Positions 1 through 5,985 of a stretch of 7,196 nt of DNA are shown piece by piece. The position numbers and the translations under genes were made by a program. Source of the DNA: Chloroflexota bacterium (GTDB lineage Bacteria; Chloroflexota; Limnocylindria; Limnocylindrales; CSP1-4). Location: NCBI GenBank assembly GCA_003157175.1, contig PMIQ01000239.1:1-7196 (forward strand), written 5' to 3'. The notes beneath the pieces were generated by a model. The model did no database searches. It was not told where the DNA came from and saw only the letters and a list, made by a program, of their open reading frames with translations. Position 1 is the stretch's first letter; every line of letters begins with the position of its first letter.

Positions 1-5
1 CCGCG

Positions 6-51
6 CCGCGCCGCTCCGCCCGCCGCGCCGCTCCGCCCGCCGCGCCGCTCC
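6..51. repeat. 17-bp tandem repeat upstream of hutH, about 2.7 copies
   Basis: The unit CCGCGCCGCTCCGCCCG occurs perfectly at 6-22 and 23-39. A third copy starts at 40 and matches for 12 bases, through 51, before diverging. Bases 1-5 are compatible with the end of an earlier unit, so the array may begin outside the window. It lies 43 bp upstream of the -10-like element of hutH. It could be a slippage-generated GC-rich array, the tail of an upstream coding repeat, or a set of binding sites; nothing here decides between these. Confidence 0.8.
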
Positions 52-93
52 ACGCTGCCCGCCACGCCGGACGCGATCCTGCGCCGCGGCCGC

Positions 94-99
94 TATCCT
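94..99 (+). promoter_or_regulatory. -10-like element of hutH (possible leaderless promoter)
   Basis: TATCCT fits the TANNNT form of a bacterial -10 box and is one of the few AT-containing hexamers in this GC-rich stretch. It is followed by exactly 7 bases and then the GTG at 107, so transcription would start at or next to the start codon. No Shine-Dalgarno sequence precedes that GTG, which agrees with a leaderless mRNA. No convincing -35 box is seen. Confidence 0.45.
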
Positions 100-106
100 C
101 AACGCT

Positions 107-1783
107 GTGAGCGACACGCCCAGGCCCCCCAACCCTGCGCCCCTGGGGCGCGGCCCCCACCGCCATCTGCCCGAGTCGCAGCACCTGCGCCAACCGCGCG
201 CCGCCGGCGAAGAGATCGTGCTGACCGGCGCCGACCTGTCCATCGCCGACGTCGAGGCCGTCGCACGGGGCGGGCTGGCGGTTCGGCTTGGGGACGACGC
301 GCGAGCCCGAATGATCGAGGCACGCGACGTGATCGAGCGTCTGGTCGCCGCGGGGGAGATCGTCTACGGCGTGACCACCGGCTTTGGGGACCTGGCCACG
401 ACCTTCGTCTCGCCCGCCGATTCGGCCCAGTTGCAGGAGAACCTGCTGCTCTCCCATGCCGTGGGCGTCGGCGAACCGCTGCCGCGGGACGTGGTCCGGG
501 CGATGCTCGTGCTGCGCGCCAACACCCTGGCCCTGGGCCACTCGGGCTGCCGCCCTCTGCTCGCGGACAGACTGTGCGACCTGCTGCGGTTCGGCATCCA
601 CCCGGTCGTGCCGTCGCAGGGCTCGGTGGGAGCGTCGGGCGACCTGGCGCCGCTGGCGCATCTGGCGCTGCCGGTCATCGGCCTGGGCGAGGTCGAGGTC
701 GGCGGTCGCGTCATGGCGGCTGCGCCCGCCCTCGCCGCGGCGGGCCTGGAGCCCGTCGTGCTCGGGGCCAAAGAGGGGCTGGCCCTCCTCAACGGCACCC
801 AGATGATGAGCGCGATCGGGGCGCTGGTTGCCGCCGACGCGGATCGCCTGAGCCGCACCGCGAGCGTGGCCGCGGCGCTGAGCTGCGAGGCGCTGCTCGG
901 CACGGACGTGGCCTACTCCGCCGCCTACCAGCTGGCGCGGCCGCACCCCGGCCAGATCGCCGTCGCCGCCGAGTTGCGCCGGCTGCTGCGCGACTCCACG
1001 CTGATGACCAGCCACCACGCCTCGGCCCACAAGATCCAGGACCCCTACTCGCTGCGCTGTGTGCCGCAGGTCCACGGCGCCGTCCGCGACGCGCTGGACT
1101 ACCTGCGCGGCGTTCTGGACGTGGAGCTGAACTCCGCCACGGACAACCCGCTGGTCTTCCCGCAGGGCGGCGGCGCGGACGCCGACGCTCTCGCCACGGG
1201 CGGTGGGCTGGTCATCAGCGGCGGCAACTTCCACGGCGAGCCGGTGGCCCTCGCGCTCGACTTCGCCAAGCTCGCGATCTCGGAGCTGGGCGCGATCTCC
1301 GAGCGGCGGACCGCCCTCCTGCTGGACGGGCGACTCAACGGCGGCTTGCCGCCGTTTCTCGCATCGGGTAGCGGGCTCGACTCGGGGATGATGCTGCTCC
1401 AGTACACCGCGGCCGCGCTCGCGTCGGAGAACAAGGTGCTCGTCCACCCGGCCAGCGCGGATTCGATCCCGACTTCGGCGAACCAGGAAGACCATGTTTC
1501 GATGGGTTCGATCGCGGCTCGCCACGCTCTCGCGGTGGTCGCGAACGTGCAGCACATCCTGGCGATCGAGCTTCTGGTCGGCGCTCAGGCGCTCGACTTC
1601 CGCATGGCTCGATCGGTCGAGGCCGGCCTGAAGGTTCGTCCGGGGGCAGGAGTCGAGGAGGCGCACGCGCGGGTTCGAGCGGTCGTCCCGCACCTGGACC
1701 GGGATCGGCGCCAGACGCCCGACATCGAGGCGGCGGTGAAGCTCATCCGCGAAGGCGCCCTGGTCGACCTGGTCGCCGAGTAG
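107..1783 (+). CDS. hutH: Histidine ammonia-lyase (histidase)
   Basis: This cytoplasmic enzyme removes ammonia from L-histidine without a redox cofactor, giving trans-urocanate, the first step of the Hut pathway. The Ala-Ser-Gly triad that cyclises into the MIO prosthetic group is at residues 176-178, inside GSVGASGDLAPLAHLAL. The other active-site residues of Pseudomonas putida histidase have counterparts here: Tyr87, His117, Asn230, Gln311, Tyr314, Arg317, Phe375 and Glu461. The Ser116-His117 pair is the histidase type, not the tyrosine or phenylalanine lyase type. At 558 residues it is longer than the usual 500-510. The excess is a Pro/Arg/His-rich N-terminal extension of about 34 residues and a Gly/Ala/Asp-rich insert of about 12 near residues 353-367. 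The GTG start at 107 is chosen from the upstream -10-like box; a start at GTG 218, preceded by a weak GAAGAG, would give a conventional N-terminus. The gene converges on the HEAT-repeat gene with only 21 bp between the stop codons. The function is secure, the start is not. Confidence 0.96.
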   Translation: MSDTPRPPNPAPLGRGPHRHLPESQHLRQPRAAGEEIVLTGADLSIADVEAVARGGLAVRLGDDARARMIEARDVIERLVAAGEIVYGVTTGFGDLATTFVSPADSAQLQENLLLSHAVGVGEPLPRDVVRAMLVLRANTLALGHSGCRPLLADRLCDLLRFGIHPVVPSQGSVGASGDLAPLAHLALPVIGLGEVEVGGRVMAAAPALAAAGLEPVVLGAKEGLALLNGTQMMSAIGALVAADADRLSRTASVAAALSCEALLGTDVAYSAAYQLARPHPGQIAVAAELRRLLRDSTLMTSHHASAHKIQDPYSLRCVPQVHGAVRDALDYLRGVLDVELNSATDNPLVFPQGGGADADALATGGGLVISGGNFHGEPVALALDFAKLAISELGAISERRTALLLDGRLNGGLPPFLASGSGLDSGMMLLQYTAAALASENKVLVHPASADSIPTSANQEDHVSMGSIAARHALAVVANVQHILAIELLVGAQALDFRMARSVEAGLKVRPGAGVEEAHARVRAVVPHLDRDRRQTPDIEAAVKLIREGALVDLVAE

Positions 1784-1804
1784 CGCCGGCCTCCCCGACG
1801 GGAC

Positions 1805-2611
1805 CTAAGCCAGCAGGGCCTGCCGCTTCTGACCGGAGCAACGATCGATCGCCCGGCGAACGCGGACGGCGTCCGCCAGACCGGCTCGCTGCAGCGCCCA
1901 CAGGGCCGGCAGCAGGCGCGGGTCGCGTGCTTCGGCGGCGGCGTCCAACTCGAGACCGACGACGGTCGGCGACTCGAGAGCCCGGATCAGATGTGGCACG
2001 GCCCGCGGGTCGCGCCGGACCGCCAGGCCGAAGAGCGCCTCGGCGCGCGTGGTGTGCTGGGAGTCGTCGGCCCGCGCCAGCAACGCCGCCCGCACGTCCG
2101 GTCCATCGTCGCTCGAGAGCGTGCCCAGCCCGAAGGTGGCCCAGTCGCGCACCTCGGGTTCCGAGTCGCCGGAGAGCTTGATGAGCGCGAACCGCACGTC
2201 GCGGCTCAGCGGCTGGGGGCTCAGGGTCGCGACGGCGAAGGCAACCGCGAGTCGAACGCCCGCGTCGGAATGTTCGGCCAGGGGCACGACTCGAACGAGC
2301 GCCTCCGCGGCGCCGACATGGCCGAGCGCCGCGACCATCGATGCCTGCGCGCAGGCATCGGTTTCGGAGGAGAGCGCCTCAAGCAGCGCGATCAGCGCGG
2401 CGGGACGGGCGCCCGCATCTACCCCAACCAGACGACCCACGATGTCTGCTCCGAGCGTTCGCTCGCGGGCCGTCGCGCCGCGCAGCAACCGCCGGCTCAC
2501 TTCGAGGACGTCGTCAGGGCACTCGCCGATGATGCCGCCGATCAGCTCCCAGCGGCAGTCCTCATCGACGACAGCGAGCGCGGCCTCGACGCGGACGTCG
2601 AGTGTCCTCAT
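1805..2611 (-). CDS. HEAT-repeat domain protein
   Basis: A 268-residue, probably cytoplasmic protein with no signal peptide or membrane segment. It is built almost entirely of helical repeats of about 30 residues. The clearest are near 34-63, 69-98, 113-130, 148-165 (SEPEVRDWATFGLGTL) and 183-211 (TRAEALFGLAVRRDPRAVPHLIRAL). The recurring pattern, an acidic turn followed by VR-x-x-A, LG and DPRA-x-P-x-L, is typical of bacterial HEAT/PBS-lyase-like repeats, which usually serve as protein-binding scaffolds. No catalytic domain is attached and the partner is unknown. The ATG at 2611 is preferred because AGGTG lies four bases upstream of it. A GTG at 2653 would add 14 residues and has no Shine-Dalgarno sequence. 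It is convergent with hutH and has its own upstream region of 203 bp. The fold is well supported; the role is not known. Confidence 0.88.
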   Translation of the reverse strand: MRTLDVRVEAALAVVDEDCRWELIGGIIGECPDDVLEVSRRLLRGATARERTLGADIVGRLVGVDAGARPAALIALLEALSSETDACAQASMVAALGHVGAAEALVRVVPLAEHSDAGVRLAVAFAVATLSPQPLSRDVRFALIKLSGDSEPEVRDWATFGLGTLSSDDGPDVRAALLARADDSQHTTRAEALFGLAVRRDPRAVPHLIRALESPTVVGLELDAAAEARDPRLLPALWALQRAGLADAVRVRRAIDRCSGQKRQALLA

Positions 2612-2659
2612 GGAACACCTCGCACAATTTCGGCGACCATCTCCCGGCCGCACGACTTT

Positions 2660-2719
2660 TCGTTATGGCGGGACCTCGACCGCGGCCGTTCCCCTACCGC
2701 GTGAGACTTACCATAACGA
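2660..2719. promoter_or_regulatory. 9-bp inverted repeat with 50-bp periodicity, upstream of the HEAT gene
   Basis: TCGTTATGG at 2660-2668 is repeated in perfect inverted form as CCATAACGA at 2711-2719. Equivalent edges of the 8-bp core are 50 bp apart, close to five helical turns. Both arms are AT-rich against a very GC-rich background. The distal arm overlaps a possible -10 box for the HEAT gene. The arrangement resembles a pair of operator half-sites or full sites bound by a looping or dimeric regulator, but no regulator gene is in the window. Confidence 0.4.
2710..2715 (-). promoter_or_regulatory. Possible -10 box for the HEAT-repeat gene
   Basis: Read on the minus strand this is TATGGT, a fair match to TANNNT, embedded in the distal arm of the inverted repeat. 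It would give a leader of roughly 90 nt carrying the AGGTG ribosome site. No -35 element is recognisable. Confidence 0.3.
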
Positions 2720-2766
2720 TCCTGCAACCCTGTGCAGCGGAGTCGCGCAGGAGGGAACGACGGGTA

Positions 2767-2783
2767 CGCCAGATGGGCTGGCG
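2767..2783 (-). terminator. Hairpin downstream of the first lipoprotein gene
   Basis: CGCCAG (2767-2772), a five-base loop and CTGGCG (2778-2783) form a perfect 6-bp GC-rich stem about 30 bp past the stop of the minus-strand lipoprotein gene. No run of T follows on the minus strand, so it is a weak terminator candidate or an mRNA 3'-end stabiliser. Confidence 0.35.
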
Positions 2784-2814
2784 GCGGAGTGAAGACCCGA
2801 TCGAGTGGCTTGGG

Positions 2815-3456
2815 TCAACTCGTCAGGCCAATACTCCTCTGGACCACGAGCCTGGCCAGAGCCAGCAGTCGATCGCGGACGCCCGGCGTAGTCGGGGCGT
2901 CGATCTCGAAGCAGAGCTGGCCCTCGCACACGGCTATCCCGGCCATGCCGCCGGGGCCGTCGAGAACGGTGCCGGCCTTGTCGACTCCCGGAAGATCGGC
3001 CGTGGCATCGGGCGCCACGATGCCGGCGCCGGCGGTGATCTGCTGGTATGTCGGACCGGGATCGCCGACGCGGGCGTCGAACTCGACCCCGCCGGTCGCC
3101 CCCGAGTCGTCGGCGTAGATGCAGAAGTAGTTGCCGGAGTCGTCAAAGTTCTCCACGGTTGCAGCGGTGCCGGCGGTGCCGGCTGCGGTGAAGTCCCCGG
3201 CTCCGAGCAGGCCGCAGTAGTCGCCGCCTTTGGCGACGAGGCCGCCGATGGCCGCGCCGGTGCCGGTGGCCGGGACGCCGGACGAGCCCGTAGCGCCTTC
3301 GACCTCGCTCGAGGGGACCGCCGTGGCCGGCGCCGACGCCGAGCTGGGCGCCGAAATCGGCCCGGCCGTCTGCGACGAGGTCGCGCCGCCCGATCCGCAG
3401 GCCGCGGCGATCACGACCAGGACAGCCGCCGCCAGAAGCTGTCGATTCCCGAACAT
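2815..3456 (-). CDS. Secreted lipoprotein of unknown function (DUF3558-like layout)
   Basis: A 213-residue exported protein. Residues 1-19 are a short signal peptide (Arg5, then a hydrophobic stretch) leading to Cys20 in VIAAAC, a slightly atypical lipobox with Ala at -3. Residues 21-75 are a low-complexity Ser/Ala/Pro/Thr/Gly spacer, common in lipoproteins tethered outside the membrane. The folded domain from about 79 holds four cysteines: Cys81 (DYCGLL), Cys112 (YFCIY), and Cys177 and Cys182 (AVCEGQLCFEI), enough for two disulfides. It ends in an amphipathic helix, RDRLLALARLVVQR. A CxLL near the start, C-x-Y in the middle and a closing ALAR helix recall actinobacterial DUF3558-type lipoproteins, but that is resemblance by eye. 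The ATG at 3456 has a strong GGAGGGAG site just upstream. A possible -10 (TAGGTT on the minus strand, 3517-3512) would give a leader of about 50 nt. Lipoprotein status is likely; function is not known. Confidence 0.82.
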   Translation of the reverse strand: MFGNRQLLAAAVLVVIAAACGSGGATSSQTAGPISAPSSASAPATAVPSSEVEGATGSSGVPATGTGAAIGGLVAKGGDYCGLLGAGDFTAAGTAGTAATVENFDDSGNYFCIYADDSGATGGVEFDARVGDPGPTYQQITAGAGIVAPDATADLPGVDKAGTVLDGPGGMAGIAVCEGQLCFEIDAPTTPGVRDRLLALARLVVQRSIGLTS

Positions 3457-3561
3457 GTCTCCCTCCAGCCGGGCCCGTTGGTGCGACCAGCCGCCGCGCC
3501 CTAGCCGCCGAAACCTACCCCTCGCGCCGCAGTGAGCGCCGCGATCCGCCGATTCGACCCT

Positions 3562-3583
3562 CAGGCGGGACCGGGGCGGCCTG
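3562..3583 (-). terminator. Weak hairpin after the MFS transporter gene
   Basis: CAGGC at 3562-3566 pairs with GCCTG at 3579-3583 around a 12-base GC-rich loop, starting 11 bp past the stop codon of the minus-strand transporter gene. The stem is only 5 bp and there is no T tract, so it is a tentative candidate. Confidence 0.2.
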
Positions 3584-3594
3584 CGCTCTCGACG

Positions 3595-4935
3595 CTATCG
3601 TTCCTTCGCGCCGGGCCGAACCGTGGTCATCAGCAAGACCACCGCGGCGGCCGAGCAGGCGGCGCCGAACCAGAACGGGGCCGGCGGCGCGATGGCGCTC
3701 CAGAGGATGCCGGCGACGACGGAGGCGGGCAGGATCATGGCGCCCTGGACGGCGTTGAGGATGCCGAAGGCGGTCGCGCGCAGCTCCGTGGGGGCGAGGT
3801 CGGCCACGAGAGCCTTGCCGACGCCCTCGCTCAGCGCGTAGTAGGTGCCGTAGGCGACCCACAGCGGCACGACCCAGACGGCCTGCGTAGCGATCGCGAA
3901 ACCGGCATAGCAGGCGGCGTACACGAGCCAGGCGAAGGCGATCAGGCCGCGCCGCCCGATCCGGTCCGAGAGCGCGCCGGCCGGCCACGCCACCACGGCG
4001 TTGGTCGCGTTGAAGGCGACGATCGTCAGCAGCAGCGCCAGCAGGGTGAGGCCCAGGTTCTGCGATCGAAGGGCGAGGAAGGCGTCGCTCGAGTTGCCCA
4101 GCGTGAAGAGCGCGTTGGCCAGCATGAAGAGCCAGAACGGGGCGGGGAAGCGGCGCCACTCGTCGGTGCTGCCGACGATCCGCCGAACGAGGCCGATCGA
4201 GACGGGGGCAGCCGAAGCCGGGGCGGCGGCCGAAACCGCGACGGTGGGAGCGCCTGATCCGGCAGCCGAGCTTCCGGCCGGAGCCCGGACGTCACGCACG
4301 CCGACGACGATCGTCGCGACGGCGAGCAAACCCGGCACCAGCGCCAACACCACCAGGACCCGAAACGCGTCGCCGGTGAGTCGCGTCGCGTCGCCCTCCA
4401 TGAGCCATATGACCGCGGCCGCGACCAGCACGCCGGCAAAGGCGCCGGTCGTGTCCATCGCCCGATGCAGGCCGAAAGCCACGCCCCGGTTCTCAGGCGC
4501 CGTGGAATCGGCGATCAGCGCGTCGCGCGGCGATGTCCGGATCCCCTTCCCCAGCCGATCGCCCACGCGGCCGAGGAGAACGACCGGCCACACCGTCGCC
4601 ACCAGATAGAGCAGCTTGGCCGCAACTGAGGTCCCGTAGCCGATCCCCACCAGCAACCGCCGCCGCCGCATCCGGTCCGAGAGTGCGCCGCTGATCAGCT
4701 TCAGGACCGAGGCCGTGCTCTCCGCCACTCCCTCGATCAGGCCGATCGCCGCGACCGGGGCCGCCAGCACGTTCAAGAGGAAGAGCGGGATGAGGTAAAC
4801 CAACATTTCGCTCGAGATGTCCGTGAAGAGGCTGACGAAGCCCAGCGCCACGACGTTCCGCGTCACCCCGCGCGTCAGCGCCCGACGCCAGCGCGGCCCC
4901 GAGCCGGGAGTGGCGGGAGTCGAGGTTGCGGTCAT
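3595..4935 (-). CDS. Major facilitator superfamily transporter, 12 TM
   Basis: A 446-residue inner-membrane secondary transporter, substrate unknown. It has twelve hydrophobic segments in two halves of six, separated by a long Ala/Pro/Ser-rich cytoplasmic loop at about residues 216-245. The loop between TM2 and TM3 carries the MFS signature GALSDRMRRRR (83-93), and the equivalent loop between TM8 and TM9 repeats it as GALSDRIGRRG (320-330). The first half also has FTDISSEM (near 37-44), GKGIRTSPRDALIADS (129-144) and HRAMDTTGAFAG (157-168). These mark a widespread bacterial MFS subfamily usually annotated only as permease or efflux protein. The reading frame stays open back to 5316, but that upstream part is Arg/Gly/Ala-rich and would overlap the divergent gene. 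The ATG at 4935 is chosen because translation beyond it looks non-coding and a TAGACT box sits 7 bases upstream. The neighbours give no substrate hint; import of histidine or urocanate is possible but unsupported. Confidence 0.92.
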   Translation of the reverse strand: MTATSTPATPGSGPRWRRALTRGVTRNVVALGFVSLFTDISSEMLVYLIPLFLLNVLAAPVAAIGLIEGVAESTASVLKLISGALSDRMRRRRLLVGIGYGTSVAAKLLYLVATVWPVVLLGRVGDRLGKGIRTSPRDALIADSTAPENRGVAFGLHRAMDTTGAFAGVLVAAAVIWLMEGDATRLTGDAFRVLVVLALVPGLLAVATIVVGVRDVRAPAGSSAAGSGAPTVAVSAAAPASAAPVSIGLVRRIVGSTDEWRRFPAPFWLFMLANALFTLGNSSDAFLALRSQNLGLTLLALLLTIVAFNATNAVVAWPAGALSDRIGRRGLIAFAWLVYAACYAGFAIATQAVWVVPLWVAYGTYYALSEGVGKALVADLAPTELRATAFGILNAVQGAMILPASVVAGILWSAIAPPAPFWFGAACSAAAVVLLMTTVRPGAKER

Positions 4936-4942
4936 GGATGGC

Positions 4943-4948
4943 AGTCTA
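4943..4948 (-). promoter_or_regulatory. -10-like element of the MFS gene (possible leaderless promoter)
   Basis: On the minus strand this reads TAGACT, followed by exactly 7 bases and the ATG at 4935. There is no Shine-Dalgarno sequence before that ATG. The spacing is identical to the box in front of hutH, which supports a leaderless transcript. No clear -35 box is present. Confidence 0.45.
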
Positions 4949-5141
4949 GCCATCCACCGGCGGCCAGGCGGGATCGCGGCGCCGGCCCGGGCGCTGGGCC
5001 GCAGAAGCGACTCCTGGCGACCGGCGAGGCCCTCTGCCTTGCATCTGACGCACATGCGCGACGAACCTGGCCGAGAGAGCCCGGACGATCCGGCGTTTCG
5101 GTGCGCCGCCTGCAACCCTTGTGTCTGACGGCTTCGGCACC

Positions 5142-5183
5142 CGCGCCGCTCGGCCCGCGCCGCCCGGCCCGTGCCGCTCGGCC
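5142..5183. repeat. 14-bp tandem repeat, three copies, upstream of the GNAT gene
   Basis: Three contiguous units, CGCGCCGCTCGGCC (5142-5155), CGCGCCGCCCGGCC (5156-5169) and CGTGCCGCTCGGCC (5170-5183), differ by single substitutions. The core CGCGCCGCTC also occurs in the 17-bp repeat upstream of hutH. The array lies in the divergent region between the MFS and GNAT genes, about 35 bp upstream of the GNAT -10-like box. Confidence 0.75.
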
Positions 5184-5187
5184 GGGC
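5162..5187. other. Strong GC-rich hairpin in the divergent intergenic region
   Basis: GCCCGGCC at 5162-5169 pairs perfectly with GGCCGGGC at 5180-5187, leaving a 10-base loop. It overlaps the second and third copies of the 14-bp repeat. It is upstream of the presumed GNAT start site, so it would not be in that mRNA; it could act as a DNA cruciform, a protein site, or be a by-product of the repeat. The rest of 4936-5232 (297 bp) holds a small CCGGA/TCCGG hairpin at 5081-5093 and no convincing gene. Confidence 0.5.
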
Positions 5188-5217
5188 CCGCCGAGCCGCC
5201 GATCCGGCCTTGTGGCG

Positions 5218-5223
5218 TAAAGT
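5218..5223 (+). promoter_or_regulatory. -10-like element of the GNAT gene
   Basis: TAAAGT fits TANNNT and stands out in GC-rich surroundings. It ends 9 bases before the ATG at 5233, so the mRNA would have a leader of about 0-3 bases. A GGGCGG at 5225-5230 lies only 2 bases from the ATG, too close to be a normal ribosome site. Confidence 0.4.
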
Positions 5224-5232
5224 TGGGCGGCC

Positions 5233-5985
5233 ATGGCAAAGATCGAGATCGTGGACGTCACCGACGAAGCGCGCTTCGAGCTCATTCCGCCGTGCGCGGA
5301 TGCGGCGTTCGACCATCGAACCTGCGACTACTGGGAGGACGCCGATCGGGGGTCGAAGACGAGCCGGCCGAGCTGGCTGCCCGTCGGCGCCGGTTCGGAC
5401 TCGAGTTCGAGCAATCCGTTCGCCCCGCCGCCGAAGGCTTCGGCCAACCCGTTCGCGCCGGCCTTCTCTGCGCCGGCGCGCAACCCGTTCCTCGACGCGG
5501 GCGCCGATCCTCTGGCCGAAAACCCGTTCGCGCCGCGGCGCCCGGACCGCCCCAGGATCGCCTCCGAAGCGCCGCGCAAGCTGCAGCTGCTCGGTCGGGG
5601 GCTCGGCATCTTCGGCAGCTACGCCAAGGTGCTAGTCGTCGACGGAGAAGCGGTGGCCTACTGCCAGTTCGGGCCGCTGTCGGCGTACCCGCGTGCGCTC
5701 CGAACCCGGGAGCTCTACCCGAAGCTGCCCGACGCCCCGCTTCCGGCGGTGATCTCCTGCATCGCCACCACTCCGGCCGCCCGCGCAGACGGCTACGCCC
5801 TGCGCCTCGTGGCGGAGGTCTGCGCCGACCTGGCCGGCCGTGGCTTCGCCGCCGTCGAGGCCTATCCGGAGGCGCGGGCCGTCGCAAACGCGACGCCCGC
5901 CGCGGGGCCGCGGTTCTGGCTCCGGGCCGGCTTCGTCCTGGCCGTGGACGACGAACGCTATCCGGTCATGCGGAAGGAGCTCTAG
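5233..5985 (+). CDS. GNAT-like N-acetyltransferase with an NPF-repeat insert
   Basis: A 250-residue cytoplasmic protein that looks like a GNAT acetyl-CoA-dependent acetyltransferase. The N-terminal part has the Cys-Asp-Tyr-Trp-Glu motif (31-35) seen in a GNAT subgroup of unknown substrate. The C-terminal part, from about 115, supplies the core: GIFGSYAKVLVVDGEAVAYC (125-144), FGPLSAYPRA (146-155), a strand ISCIATTP (174-181), a helix that would carry the acetyl-CoA pyrophosphate loop (around 182-203), then FAAVEAYPEA and a closing GPRFWLRAGFVL (225-236) typical of the final GNAT motif. The usual Q/R-x-x-G-x-G/A loop is poorly matched (ARADGYA), so activity is uncertain. Residues about 50-113 are a low-complexity Pro/Ala/Ser/Asn segment with NPF at 61, 72, 84 and 97. 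The lipoprotein gene begins directly after its stop codon. Assignment to GNAT rests on the C-terminal pattern; substrate is unknown. Confidence 0.78.
   Translation: MAKIEIVDVTDEARFELIPPCADAAFDHRTCDYWEDADRGSKTSRPSWLPVGAGSDSSSSNPFAPPPKASANPFAPAFSAPARNPFLDAGADPLAENPFAPRRPDRPRIASEAPRKLQLLGRGLGIFGSYAKVLVVDGEAVAYCQFGPLSAYPRALRTRELYPKLPDAPLPAVISCIATTPAARADGYALRLVAEVCADLAGRGFAAVEAYPEARAVANATPAAGPRFWLRAGFVLAVDDERYPVMRKEL
5413..5535 (+). repeat. Four NPF-encoding repeats inside the GNAT gene
   Basis: Asn-Pro-Phe codons recur at 5413, 5446, 5482 and 5521, which is 11, 12 and 13 residues apart. Three are followed by Ala-Pro. At the DNA level AACCCGTTCGCGCCG is identical at 5446-5460 and 5521-5535, and the other two copies are diverged. 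The segment is probably disordered. Confidence 0.8.
5972..5979 (+). promoter_or_regulatory. Shine-Dalgarno site of the second lipoprotein, inside the GNAT gene
   Basis: GGAAGGAG lies within the last codons of the GNAT gene, six bases before the GTG at 5986. It fixes that GTG as the start and suggests translational coupling between the two genes. Confidence 0.75.

Noticed and set aside
1784..1804. Bidirectional terminator between the convergent hutH and HEAT genes
   Set aside because: The 21-bp gap has no stable inverted repeat or T tract.
2602..3504. 300-codon plus-strand frame opposite the first lipoprotein
   Set aside because: It covers an intergenic region and the antisense of a gene with signal peptide, lipobox and Shine-Dalgarno site; the product is Arg/Gly-rich without motifs.
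5081..5093. CCGGA-CGA-TCCGG hairpin followed by TTT as a terminator
   Set aside because: No gene reads into it on the plus strand, and on the minus strand it lies upstream of the MFS gene.
5054..5128. 24-codon plus-strand ORF ending in a CxxCxxC cluster (RCAACNPCV)
   Set aside because: It has no ribosome site or promoter and the cysteines are probably chance in GC-rich DNA; conservation in relatives would be needed to revive it.
4936..5316. N-terminal extension of the MFS protein by up to 127 residues
   Set aside because: The extra part is Arg/Gly/Ala-rich, lacks membrane or domain features, would overlap the divergent GNAT gene, and a leaderless-type signal marks ATG 4935.
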